Part shown: one piece after another, positions 18,192 through 26,167 of the stretch | Layout: every line of letters starts with the position of its first letter | How positions within the stretch are numbered: the first letter of the stretch is position 1 | Source: Flavobacterium saccharophilum | GTDB taxonomy: Bacteria > Bacteroidota > Bacteroidia > Flavobacteriales > Flavobacteriaceae | DNA length: 64,000 bases | Assembly (NCBI RefSeq): GCF_900142735.1 | Contig: NZ_FRBY01000007.1 | Location: 124,001 to 188,000 of the forward strand | Reading direction: 5' to 3' | Notes under the pieces: model-generated | Database searches by the model: none | What the model was told of the DNA's origin: nothing | The model's input: the letters and a program-made list of their open reading frames with translations, nothing else | Program-made: the position numbers and the translations under genes

Positions 18192-19970
18192 ATGAAAGAA
18201 TTAAGCTATTTAAACAAATATTTCATCAAATATAAATACAGTTTTTCGCTAGGAATTTTAATAACCATAATCGCACAAATTTTTTCTTTGTTTACTCCTA
18301 AGCTTATCAGCAAGTCTTTAAACGCTATTGAAAAGTTTGATAAATTACCTGAAACTCAACAAGCTTCGCAGGTAATAATCGATGCGTATCGTCAGGATTT
18401 AATTCATAACGTACTGCTAATCATAGCTACTACCATTGTAGCAGGTTTTCTAACCTTCTTAATGCGCCAGACTTTAATCGTAATGTCGCGTCATATTGAA
18501 TTTGATTTGAAAAATGAAGTTTTTAGGCAATATGAAAATCTTTCTCAGAATTTCTACAAACAAAACCGCACCGGAGATTTAATGAACCGTATCAGCGAAG
18601 ATGTTTCAAAGGTTCGTATGTATGTTGGGCCGGCCGTTATGTATACGATCAATACCTTTATTCGTTTCGCCATCGTTATTATATATATGTATAATGTTTC
18701 GCCTTTATTGACACTTTATACTATTTTGCCATTGCCGATCCTTTCGTTTTGTATTTTTAAACTGAGTTCAGAAATCAATAAAAGAAGTACAACCTTCCAA
18801 CAATATCTGTCTAAAGTCTCTAGTTTTTCGCAGGAAATTTTTTCCGGAATTCGTGTTATTAAAGCGTATTCATTAGAAAATCAACACCAAAATAATATGG
18901 TGGCTCTTGCCGATGAAAGCAAAAAGAAAAGTTTGGATTTAGCCAAAGTACAATCGCTATTTGGACCTTTGATGATTGCCCTTATTGGAATTAGTAATTT
19001 GGTTGTAATTTATTTTGGAGGTGTAATGTACATTAACGGAACAATCCCAAATATTGGAACTATTGCTGAGTTTATTTTATATGTAAATATGTTAACCTGG
19101 CCAGTTGCTTCTTTAGGATGGGTTTCATCAATGGTTCAGGAGGCAGAAGCATCTCAGAAACGTTTGAATGAATTTTTGAAAATTGAGCCGGAAATCAAAA
19201 ACAACAACGAAAATTCATCCGATATTCAGGGTTCAATAGCTTTCGAAAATGTAAGTTATACTTATGAAGATACTAATATTGAAGCGCTGAAAAATGTAAC
19301 TTTCACCGTCAAAAAAGGAGAAACCTTAGCCATTTTAGGAAAAACCGGTTCTGGAAAATCAACTATTTTATCCTTGATTTCCCGTTTGTATGATGTTACC
19401 GAAGGAAGAATCACAATTGACCAAAATGAAATAAGTACTTTGAACTTAAACGACCTTCGAAACAATATTGGAATTGTACCTCAGGATGCTTTTTTATTCT
19501 CAGACACTATTAAAAATAACATCAAATTTGGTAATCAGAATGCTACTGATGAAGAAGTGATGGATGCCGCAAAAAGTGCCGTTGTTCACGACAATATTAT
19601 TGCCTTTAATAAACAATATGACACTGTTTTAGGAGAAAGAGGAATCACACTTTCGGGTGGACAAAAGCAGCGTGTATCTATTGCAAGAGCGATTATTAAG
19701 AATCCGGCTATTTTACTTTTTGACGATTGTTTGTCTGCGGTAGATACCGAAACCGAAGAAACAATTTTGAACAATTTGTTCGAAATTTGCAAAGATAAAA
19801 CCACAATTATTGTCAGCCACAGGGTGTCTTCTGCTAAAAATGCAGACAAAATTATCATTCTGGAAGATGGTAAAATTATTCAACAAGGTTCTCATAATCA
19901 ATTAATAAATCAGGAAGGTTATTACGCATCTTTATATTTAAAACAACTTTCGGAAAAAGAATTACTTTAA
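18192..19970 (+). CDS. ABC transporter, fused permease and ATPase half-exporter
   Basis: The 592-residue protein has six membrane helices (about residues 15-320) followed by the ATPase domain. Walker A is GKTGSGKST, the signature LSGGQKQR, and the H-loop IIVSHRVSSAKN. Walker B reads ILLFDDCLSAVD, with Asp in place of the usual catalytic Glu, as in the degenerate-site half of heterodimeric exporters such as the BmrC type. It may need a partner coded elsewhere. The substrate is unknown. DUF3276 follows after 53 bp. Confidence 0.88.
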   Translation: MKELSYLNKYFIKYKYSFSLGILITIIAQIFSLFTPKLISKSLNAIEKFDKLPETQQASQVIIDAYRQDLIHNVLLIIATTIVAGFLTFLMRQTLIVMSRHIEFDLKNEVFRQYENLSQNFYKQNRTGDLMNRISEDVSKVRMYVGPAVMYTINTFIRFAIVIIYMYNVSPLLTLYTILPLPILSFCIFKLSSEINKRSTTFQQYLSKVSSFSQEIFSGIRVIKAYSLENQHQNNMVALADESKKKSLDLAKVQSLFGPLMIALIGISNLVVIYFGGVMYINGTIPNIGTIAEFILYVNMLTWPVASLGWVSSMVQEAEASQKRLNEFLKIEPEIKNNNENSSDIQGSIAFENVSYTYEDTNIEALKNVTFTVKKGETLAILGKTGSGKSTILSLISRLYDVTEGRITIDQNEISTLNLNDLRNNIGIVPQDAFLFSDTIKNNIKFGNQNATDEEVMDAAKSAVVHDNIIAFNKQYDTVLGERGITLSGGQKQRVSIARAIIKNPAILLFDDCLSAVDTETEETILNNLFEICKDKTTIIVSHRVSSAKNADKIIILEDGKIIQQGSHNQLINQEGYYASLYLKQLSEKELL

Positions 19971-20023
19971 TTGTTGTGTAATAGATAATTTTTTATGATT
20001 TTTGAGTACTATTAATTCCAAAA

Positions 20024-20407
20024 ATGATAGAACGTATTATGAGAGAAAATGACATGTTAGAAAAAGAAGAGATCTTTTCTAAAGTATTACGAGCAGGGAG
20101 AAGAACTTATTTCTTTGATGTAAGAGCTACTAAGGCTGACGATTATTATATCACAATTACCGAAAGTAAAAAATTCACTGAGGAAGATGGTTCTTTTCAC
20201 TTTAAAAAACACAAAATTTACTTGTACAAAGAAGATTTTGGAGCTTTTGCCGAAATACTAGAAGAAATGACTTCATACGTCTTGAACCACAAAGGCGAAG
20301 AAGTAATCTCTGAAAGACACCAAAAAGATTTTAAAAAAGAATACGGTTCTGACAAACCTGAAGGACAAAGATCCAGCTTTACTGATATTGATTTTGATGA
20401 TATTTAG
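20024..20407 (+). CDS. DUF3276/PUR family nucleic-acid-binding protein
   Basis: The 127-residue product holds one PUR-like repeat: EEIFSKVLRAGRRTYFFDV, DDYYITITESKK and KHKIYLYKEDFGAFAEIL. Bacteroidota DUF3276 proteins are grouped with PUR-alpha nucleic-acid-binding proteins. A flexible acidic tail (SFTDIDFDDI) ends the protein. It is followed by its own terminator. Confidence 0.85.
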   Translation: MIERIMRENDMLEKEEIFSKVLRAGRRTYFFDVRATKADDYYITITESKKFTEEDGSFHFKKHKIYLYKEDFGAFAEILEEMTSYVLNHKGEEVISERHQKDFKKEYGSDKPEGQRSSFTDIDFDDI

Positions 20408-20433
20408 TCCCCAATAACTTTTTAAAAAGTACG

Positions 20434-20467
20434 AGTCCAATTTGTCCTGCATTTTGGACTTTTTTTA
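20434..20467 (+). terminator. Terminator after the DUF3276 gene
   Basis: AGTCCAA (20434-20440) pairs with TTGGACT (20454-20460), then seven T. Confidence 0.75.
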
Positions 20468-20527
20468 TATCTTTAATTTTTGCTGTTATTTTAACAATCA
20501 ATATGCAATTTTTTAAATGTGTTAAGA

Positions 20528-20690
20528 CCCAGTCCTGGGGGACACAATATTTATAGACCTTTTTTAGATTATTTAATAAAACCCCAACGGGGTGGCGTGG
20601 CATATTAGTTATCAAAAAAATATCGCTCCTCTGGAGCTTTAATAAAAAAATACCATTAGCTATAAACATTATGCTCCTCTGGAGCTTTCT
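20528..20690. repeat. REP-like cluster between DUF3276 and esterase genes
   Basis: This 324-bp gap (20408-20731) holds, in order, a CCCAGTCCTGGG hairpin followed by GGGGACACAATAT, a CCCCAACGGGG hairpin, and two direct copies of the small hairpin GCTCCTCTGGAGC (20626-20638 and 20674-20686). The GGGGACACAATAT part recurs inverted in the repeat at 62550-62633. No gene is visible here; a minus-strand frame covering it is repeat-derived. Confidence 0.7.
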
Positions 20691-20731
20691 TAACTAGCTA
20701 CCATTAGAATACTATTTTTAAAAAACATAGA

Positions 20732-21562
20732 ATGAAAAAAATAATTCTTTTACTTAGTTTCCTTTTTATTGGAGTTTCTTCTTTTGCTCAAAAACTTGAA
20801 TACGAAACCAAATCAAACATTCAGTACTATAGCTCAACAATTAATAAGTCTGACTCTTATATAAATGAAAGATGTGTTTTGGATATTTATTATCCGAAAA
20901 ACACTAAAGGTTTTGCTACAATAGTTTGGTTTCACGGTGGCGGATTGACAGGAGGAAGTAAAGAAATTCCTGAAGCTTTAAAAAATAAAGGTTTTGCCAT
21001 TATTGGAGTAAACTATAGATTATCTCCAAAAGTTAAAGCTGTAAAATGTATCGAAGATGCTGCAGCAGCTATTGCCTGGGCTTTTAACAATATTGCAGGT
21101 TATGGAGGCGATACTGCTCAGATTTTTGTGTCAGGACATTCTGCTGGTGCTTATTTAGCTCTGATGAATGGCTTAGATAAGAAATGGTTGCAAAAAGAAG
21201 GAATTGATGCTAATAAAATTGCTGGATTGATTCCGCTTAGCGCACAATGTATTACACATTTTGAAATTAGAAGAGAAAATGGAATTCCGGAAAAACAACC
21301 GACTATTGATACTTTCGCACCTTTATTTCATGTTCGTGCCGATGCTCCTCCGATTTTATTAATTACGGGTGATCGCGAATTAGAGATGTTAGGGCGATAT
21401 GAAGAAAATGCCTACATGGAACGTATGATGAAGCTGGTTGGACACAAAGAAACCAAACTTTACGAATTGGACGGTTATGGTCATGGAATGACAGAACCAG
21501 GGTTTCCGTTACTTGTAAACGAAGTTAACCGAATTATAAAAGAGAAACAAACCAAAAAATAA
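20732..21562 (+). CDS. Secreted alpha/beta hydrolase (carboxylesterase-like)
   Basis: The 276-residue product has a signal peptide (cleavage near SSFAQ, residue 19). The oxyanion motif HGGGLTGG and the nucleophile elbow GHSAG (Ser about 139) mark the hormone-sensitive-lipase/BD-FAE-like branch; Asp in ITGDRE and His in GYGHGM complete a triad. It probably cleaves an ester in the periplasm or outside. A second hydrolase gene follows 21 bp later, likely co-transcribed. Confidence 0.83.
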   Translation: MKKIILLLSFLFIGVSSFAQKLEYETKSNIQYYSSTINKSDSYINERCVLDIYYPKNTKGFATIVWFHGGGLTGGSKEIPEALKNKGFAIIGVNYRLSPKVKAVKCIEDAAAAIAWAFNNIAGYGGDTAQIFVSGHSAGAYLALMNGLDKKWLQKEGIDANKIAGLIPLSAQCITHFEIRRENGIPEKQPTIDTFAPLFHVRADAPPILLITGDRELEMLGRYEENAYMERMMKLVGHKETKLYELDGYGHGMTEPGFPLLVNEVNRIIKEKQTKK

Positions 21563-21583
21563 TCATTTAATAAATCCACGGCA

Positions 21584-22132
21584 ATGGAAACAAGCTTATT
21601 AATATTACCCGGACTAGGAAATTCCGGTGACAAACACTGGCAGACCTTTTGGCATAAAAAATTCGAAAATTCAATTCGTTTGGTTCAGGACAACTGGGAT
21701 GAACCTGTTCGCGAAGAATGGCTGGCAAGATTAAACGAGGAAATCTCTAAACTCAATCAACCCACTATTCTTGTAGCACATAGCTTAGCTGTTTCATTGG
21801 TATTGCATTGGGCTGAAGCCAATACTAACAAAAATATTGTAGGTGCCTTATTAGTAGCGCCTGCTGACGTCGATTCACCTCAACATACACCTGAATCTAC
21901 ACGTAATTTTTCGCCGATTCCAACTTTCAAACTACCCTTTCCTTCCATAGTTGTGGCGAGCGAAAATGATCCTTACGCTTCATTTGAAAGGAAACAGTTT
22001 TTGGCAGAAAAATGGGGAAGTGATTTTGTGAATGTAGGTCAAAAAGGACACATTAACTCTGATTCTGATCTACAATATTGGGAAGAGGGACAATTGATAT
22101 TGCAGCAATTAATTGAAAAAATAGACTTATAA
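21584..22132 (+). CDS. RBBP9/YdeN-type serine hydrolase
   Basis: The 182-residue cytoplasmic protein carries 'LLILPGLGNSGDKHWQTFW' and the elbow VAHSLA (Ser about 64), Asp in ENDPY and His in GQKGHINSDS, matching the RBBP9/YdeN family (DUF1234-like hydrolases). The natural substrate is unknown. It ends 1 bp before the long palindrome at 22133-22240. Confidence 0.85.
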   Translation: METSLLILPGLGNSGDKHWQTFWHKKFENSIRLVQDNWDEPVREEWLARLNEEISKLNQPTILVAHSLAVSLVLHWAEANTNKNIVGALLVAPADVDSPQHTPESTRNFSPIPTFKLPFPSIVVASENDPYASFERKQFLAEKWGSDFVNVGQKGHINSDSDLQYWEEGQLILQQLIEKIDL

Positions 22133-22240
22133 TTTAACCGCAAAGTGCGCAAAGATTTTACGCAAAGTTCACAAAGCTTTGCGAACTTTATTTTTTATAA
22201 AGCATCATTTGCAAAAACCTTTGCGCACTTTGCGGTTAAA
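22133..22240. repeat. AACCGCAAAG palindrome, copy 1 of 3
   Basis: TTTAACCGCAAAGTGCGCAAAG (22133-22154, arm given in two parts: TTTAACCGCAAAG then TGCGCAAAG) is perfectly complementary to 22219-22240. A second stem (AAAGTTC/GAACTTT) lies inside. It fills the gap between the convergent RBBP9-like and CsaA-like genes. Related copies: 51542-51663 and 54437-54557. Confidence 0.85.
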
Positions 22241-22255
22241 TTTATATACTAAAAA

Positions 22256-22591
22256 CTAGCCAATTCGCAAGCCATTTTCAATCTTAAAATCAGGAGTTAA
22301 TAAAATTACATCTCCCTCCTTGCCTATCGCACCCAAAACCAGGCATTCGCTCATGAACTTTCCGATTTGTTTCTTAGGAAAATTAACTACTGCTATAATT
22401 TGTCGGTTTACTAAATCTTCTTTTTTATAATGCACAGTGATTTGTGCCGATGATTTTCTGATTCCAATTTCATTACCAAAATCAATTGTTAGCTGATAAG
22501 CTGGTTTTCTTGCTTCCGGAAAATCATTCACATCGATTATGGTTCCTACTCGCATTTCAGTTCTTTCAAATTCACTCCAGGTTAAATCCAT
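22256..22591 (-). CDS. csaA: tRNA-binding domain protein, CsaA-like
   Basis: The 111-residue product is a single EMAP/CsaA-type OB fold: FERTEMRVGTI, the ARKPAYQL substrate loop and the SAQIT strand, ending in VILLTPDFKIENGLRIG. CsaA proteins are dimeric tRNA-binding, chaperone-like factors. It is monocistronic. Confidence 0.9.
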   Translation of the reverse strand: MDLTWSEFERTEMRVGTIIDVNDFPEARKPAYQLTIDFGNEIGIRKSSAQITVHYKKEDLVNRQIIAVVNFPKKQIGKFMSECLVLGAIGKEGDVILLTPDFKIENGLRIG

Positions 22592-22725
22592 TTTGCTTTA
22601 ATATAGTTGATTTACAAACCTATTAATTCTGTAATTAATATCGTTAATTCTGTAACCCTTTTTTTAAACTGCGCTCCTAAATTTACGAGTAACAAATTGT
22701 AAGCTAACTATAAAAAAAAGCAGAA

Positions 22726-23619
22726 ATGGAAAATACGATACTTAATAGCGACCACTCCCTAAAAGACTTTGATTTTGATATTCAGGAACAGAATACCGAT
22801 AAATATATAAAAACGGCCAAAAATGTTCAGTTATATGTAAAAGATTACGGAAAAGGACAACCTGTAATTTTAATTCACGGCTGGCCACTCTCTAATGAAA
22901 TGTGGGAATATCAAATTGAGTTCCTGGTTAAAAATAATTATAGAGTTATTGCATACGACCGTCGTGGTTTCGGTAAGTCATCACAACCCTGGGATGGTTA
23001 TGACTACGATACACTAGCTGACGATTTGAGTGAAATTATTGAGCAGCTGCAATTAGAAAATGCAACATTGGTAGGATTTTCTATGGGAGGTGGAGAAGTA
23101 GTTCGTTATTTCAGTCGTCATGGTGGAAAAGGTGTTACAAAAGCCGCTTTAATTTCATCCATAATTCCATTTTTAGCAAAAACGGATGACAATCCAGAAG
23201 GGCGTCCAAAAGAAAAAGGAGAAGCTACAGCAGCTGCCATTAGAGAAGACAGAATAGGATTTCTTGAAAATTTTGGAAAAATATTTTTTGGCGTTACTAT
23301 TATAAATAAACCTTTGAGTACGTCATTACTTGAATATTTTACAAAGCTTTGTTCGGCTGCTTCACCAAGAGCAACGTTAAAATGCGCCGAATCTTTAAAC
23401 AATACAGATTTTAGAGATGAACTTCATACTATAAAAGTTCCCACTCTAATTATTCATGGAGACGAAGACAAAAATGTTCCGATTGAGGTAAGTTCAAAAA
23501 AGACTGCAGAAGCAATAGCCAATAATACTTTTATTGTGTATGAAGGCGCTCCACACGGTTTATTCTATACAGCGAAAGATCGTTTAAATGAAGATTTATT
23601 AAATTTTCTAAACTCGTAA
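22726..23619 (+). CDS. Alpha/beta hydrolase, non-haem chloroperoxidase-like
   Basis: The 297-residue cytoplasmic enzyme has a ~25-residue N-terminal extension, then the hydrolase core with HGWPLSNEMW, nucleophile elbow GFSMGGGE (Ser about 130), Asp in IHGDEDKNVP and His in GAPHGLF. This motif set is typical of the non-haem chloroperoxidase/esterase group; in such proteins peroxidase activity is usually a side reaction. Followed by a strong terminator. Confidence 0.87.
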   Translation: MENTILNSDHSLKDFDFDIQEQNTDKYIKTAKNVQLYVKDYGKGQPVILIHGWPLSNEMWEYQIEFLVKNNYRVIAYDRRGFGKSSQPWDGYDYDTLADDLSEIIEQLQLENATLVGFSMGGGEVVRYFSRHGGKGVTKAALISSIIPFLAKTDDNPEGRPKEKGEATAAAIREDRIGFLENFGKIFFGVTIINKPLSTSLLEYFTKLCSAASPRATLKCAESLNNTDFRDELHTIKVPTLIIHGDEDKNVPIEVSSKKTAEAIANNTFIVYEGAPHGLFYTAKDRLNEDLLNFLNS

Positions 23620-23630
23620 AAAACTAAATT

Positions 23631-23683
23631 TATATCCAAAGAAGTTTACTTTATGCGAAAAACTTCTTTGGATATATTTTTAC
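23631..23683 (+). terminator. Terminator with 17-bp perfect stem
   Basis: TATATCCAAAGAAGTTT (23631-23647) pairs with AAACTTCTTTGGATATA (23660-23676), then a T-rich tract. Confidence 0.85.
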
Positions 23684-23744
23684 CCTCGTGGTCTTTCTTT
23701 TACAGAATTAAAAGTTATTTTTGACTAACTAATTCTTTAGAAAA

Positions 23745-24299
23745 ATGGCACGAACTCCTTCAAATATTATTCCGCTTGGAACAATTGCTCCAGACTTTCA
23801 TCTAAAAGACACCAATTCTAATAACGAATATTCGTTTGAAGATGTAAAAGGATCAAAAGGAACACTTGTCATTTTTATGTGCAACCATTGCCCTTTTGTA
23901 CTTCATGTGTTACCCGAAATAATAATGATAGCCAATGATTACCGTGTTCAAGGACTTGGCGTAATTGCTATTTCAAGTAATGATATTGAAAAATATCCTG
24001 AAGACTCTCCGGAATTGATGACTGAATTTGCTTTTGAAAACAAAATAGATTTCCCTTATTTATTTGATAAAACTCAAGAAGTTGCCAAAGCGTATGACGC
24101 AGCCTGCACACCAGATTTTTTTCTGTATGATAATCAGGATCTTTTATTCTATCACGGTCAATTGGATGATTCAAGACCCAACAATGGAATTCCGTTAAGC
24201 GGAAGCGATCTACGAAGTGCCATAGACGCTTTGATTTATAACAGAAGTTTGAATGAACAGCAAAAACCAAGTGTTGGATGCAGTATCAAATGGAAATAA
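23745..24299 (+). CDS. Thioredoxin-like redoxin (AhpC/TSA family)
   Basis: The 184-residue cytoplasmic protein has the peroxiredoxin/thioredoxin start APDFHLKDTNSNNEYSF and the motif MCNHCPF (Cys-x-x-Cys, about residues 45-48), plus a third Cys in ACTPDFF and a fourth near the C-terminus (VGCSIKWK). This group is usually annotated thioredoxin family protein; it may reduce peroxides or disulfides. It is monocistronic. Confidence 0.85.
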   Translation: MARTPSNIIPLGTIAPDFHLKDTNSNNEYSFEDVKGSKGTLVIFMCNHCPFVLHVLPEIIMIANDYRVQGLGVIAISSNDIEKYPEDSPELMTEFAFENKIDFPYLFDKTQEVAKAYDAACTPDFFLYDNQDLLFYHGQLDDSRPNNGIPLSGSDLRSAIDALIYNRSLNEQQKPSVGCSIKWK

Positions 24300-24350
24300 A
24301 CTAGTATTTTAATCTACTTTCCTTTATCTTTACAATTCTATTACATTTCC

Positions 24351-24458
24351 ATGGTGGTGACTATTATATTATTTACAGCTCCAATATTGTTGTTTTCTTT
24401 AAAAAGAAAACCAGTCGCTGTTATAATTATTTCACACAGCAAGGCCTTTATTAATTAG
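24351..24458 (+). CDS. Candidate branched-chain amino-acid leader peptide (35 aa)
   Basis: A 35-codon frame encodes a peptide with 15 of 35 residues Val, Ile or Leu, in two runs (VVTIIL and VAVIII) separated by a basic stretch. A TATCTTTA box lies 18-25 bp upstream. Its stop is 1 bp before a terminator stem (24460-24503), and AGGCCT at 24442-24447 can pair with 24457-24462, which overlaps that stem by three bases. This is the layout of ribosome-mediated attenuation, as in the E. coli ilv leader. No ilv or leu genes follow; the next gene is a Gre/Rnk-like factor 183 bp on. Confidence 0.5.
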   Translation: MVVTIILFTAPILLFSLKRKPVAVIIISHSKAFIN

Positions 24459-24503
24459 GCCTCCGTCCACTTCATTTTCTTCTTTAAGGCGGAGGATTTT
24501 TTT
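24442..24503 (+). terminator. Attenuator: terminator with overlapping alternative stem
   Basis: Terminator stem CCTCCGTC (24460-24467) with GGCGGAGG (24488-24495), one G-T pair, then seven T. The competing stem AGGCCT/AGGCCT (24442-24447 with 24457-24462) would break the top of it. Together they can form a switch controlled by translation of the leader peptide. Confidence 0.6.
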
Positions 24504-24685
24504 ACCAAATTTTACTATTTATTCTATTTGAAAGATTCATTTTCTTCAAATAAATAATTGCTTTCATTTTATCCCATTTTTCCAAAAACAAACCATTTTT
24601 AAATTTCAATTTGTACACCTGCACAGATTGGAAATACCAATACGCACACTAATAAGCAACGTTTAATAAATTAATATTTTAGAAT

Positions 24686-25081
24686 ATGAAACCAACACCT
24701 ATTTTCTGTAAAACAGATTATCAGCTTTTAAGAGAGCTGATTTTAAAGAGCAAAAATGAAACAAATGCTAAAGAAGTCGGTCAGCTTGCGCAAGAACTCG
24801 ATCGTGCCATTATTAGCAAAGAAAACACTTTAGATAGCTCAATTATCAGAATCGGCTCTCATGTTACCATTGAAGATGTAAAGGCAAACAAGCAAATGAA
24901 AATCCAGATTGTTTTGCCATCAGCAGCTAATGTAACGGAAAGAAAAATATCTATTTTAGCTCCCTTAAGCGTTGCCATAATTGGATTTAAAGAAAACGAT
25001 CAGGTTGATTGGGAATTACCAGCCGGAATAAAAACTTTAAAAATAATTGCTGTTGACAATAGTACTTCAGACCATTCATAA
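24686..25081 (+). CDS. GreA/GreB-like (Rnk-type) RNA polymerase-binding factor
   Basis: The 131-residue protein has a short N-terminal helical region (about 1-55) and a Gre C-terminal FKBP-like domain (about 60-131: RIGSHVTIEDV, LSVAIIGFKENDQVDWELPAGIKTLKI). The coiled-coil is too short for a true GreA and lacks its acidic tip, so it fits the Rnk-like group that binds RNA polymerase without stimulating cleavage. Monocistronic, with a terminator at 25088-25117. Confidence 0.8.
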   Translation: MKPTPIFCKTDYQLLRELILKSKNETNAKEVGQLAQELDRAIISKENTLDSSIIRIGSHVTIEDVKANKQMKIQIVLPSAANVTERKISILAPLSVAIIGFKENDQVDWELPAGIKTLKIIAVDNSTSDHS

Positions 25082-25087
25082 TTTTTG

Positions 25088-25117
25088 AAACACCTCATCA
25101 TGAAGGTGTTTTTTTTT
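25088..25117 (+). terminator. Terminator after the Gre/Rnk-like gene
   Basis: AACACCT pairs with AGGTGTT across CATCATGA, followed by T tract. Confidence 0.75.
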
Positions 25118-25130
25118 ATTTCTATTCTAA

Positions 25131-25163
25131 AATAAAAATCCCACATGCCGAAACATATGGGAT
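25131..25163 (-). terminator. Terminator of the immunophilin-fusion gene
   Basis: ATCCCACATG (25138-25147) pairs with CATATGGGAT (25154-25163) with one mismatch; read on the minus strand the stem is followed by TTTTTATTTT. Confidence 0.75.
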
Positions 25164-25199
25164 TACTATTTATACAATACTAAATTGTATTTAATATTC

Positions 25200-26132
25200 T
25201 TATTTTACTTCCATTAACTCAACATCGAAAATCAAAGTTGCGTGTGGTGGAATTACTCCTCCTGCACCTGATGGTCCGTATGCTAAATCAGATGGAATTA
25301 CAAAACGAGCTTTGTCTCCAACTTGTAATAAAGCGATACCTTCATCCCATCCTTCGATAACCTGACCTTGACCTAATCTAAATTCGATTGGTTTTTTTCT
25401 TGGGTAAGAAGAATCAAAAACTTTTCCGTTTTCTAATGAACCTTCGTAATGAACTGCAACTGTTTTACCAGCTTCTGCTCTTTTACCGTCTCCTTTTTGG
25501 ATCATTTTGTAACGTAAACCGCTTTCTGTTTTATCAAAACCAGCAGCTAATTGCTCCATTTTTGCTTCAGATTCTGCTTTCAAAGCTGCATCTCTTTTTA
25601 GACGTGCACCTTTTAAACCAATAAAAGCTTCAATAGCATTAAATTTTTCAGCTTCTTCACCTACTCTGATGATTTCTACTGCATCAAGATTATCTCCCTG
25701 AGCAACAGCATCAACAACATCCTGACCTTCTACAACGTGGCCAAAAACAGTATGTTTTCCATCTAACCAAGAAGTTGGAACGTGTGTAATGTAAAATTGA
25801 GAACCATTACTTGCTGGTCCTGAGTTAGCCATTGCTAAAACTCCAGGACGATCGTGTTTTAAACTTGGGTGAAATTCATCATCAAATTTATAACCTGGAT
25901 CTCCAGTTCCAGTTCCTTTAGGACATCCACCCTGAATCATAAAATCAGGAATAACTCTGTGAAATGTTAGTCCATCATAGAATTTTTGTCCCTGAGGTTT
26001 TACTTTATTTTCCATATTTCCTTCTGCAAGAGCTACAAAATTCCCTACAGTTCCTGGTGTTAAATCGTGTGTTAGTTTTACTAAAATCGAACCTTTGCTT
26101 GTGTTGAATTTAGCGTATATTCCGTTTTCCAT
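25200..26132 (-). CDS. Dual peptidyl-prolyl isomerase: cyclophilin-FKBP fusion
   Basis: The 310-residue cytoplasmic protein joins two unrelated isomerase folds. Residues 1-155 form a cyclophilin with the active-site motifs FHRVIPDFMIQGG (Arg59), ANSGPASNGSQF (Gln112, Phe113) and Trp122. A charged helical linker follows (about 156-202). Residues 203-310 form an FKBP domain (VAVHYEGSLENGKVFDSSY, VIEGWDEGI, YGPSGAGGVIPPHATL). Such cyclophilin-first fusions (CFBP type) are known from Flavobacterium. Both active sites look intact. It has no signal peptide. Confidence 0.93.
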   Translation of the reverse strand: MENGIYAKFNTSKGSILVKLTHDLTPGTVGNFVALAEGNMENKVKPQGQKFYDGLTFHRVIPDFMIQGGCPKGTGTGDPGYKFDDEFHPSLKHDRPGVLAMANSGPASNGSQFYITHVPTSWLDGKHTVFGHVVEGQDVVDAVAQGDNLDAVEIIRVGEEAEKFNAIEAFIGLKGARLKRDAALKAESEAKMEQLAAGFDKTESGLRYKMIQKGDGKRAEAGKTVAVHYEGSLENGKVFDSSYPRKKPIEFRLGQGQVIEGWDEGIALLQVGDKARFVIPSDLAYGPSGAGGVIPPHATLIFDVELMEVK

Positions 26133-26167
26133 GTTGTTATTTTTAATTTTGATTGCAAATTTACGAA

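Noticed and set aside
20379..20669. 96-codon minus-strand open frame
   Set aside because: It covers the DUF3276 3' end, its terminator and the REP-like cluster; no protein-like pattern.
22133..22240. tRNA or structured small RNA genes in the AACCGCAAAG palindromes
   Set aside because: They are simple long inverted repeats occurring three times, without cloverleaf features or promoters.
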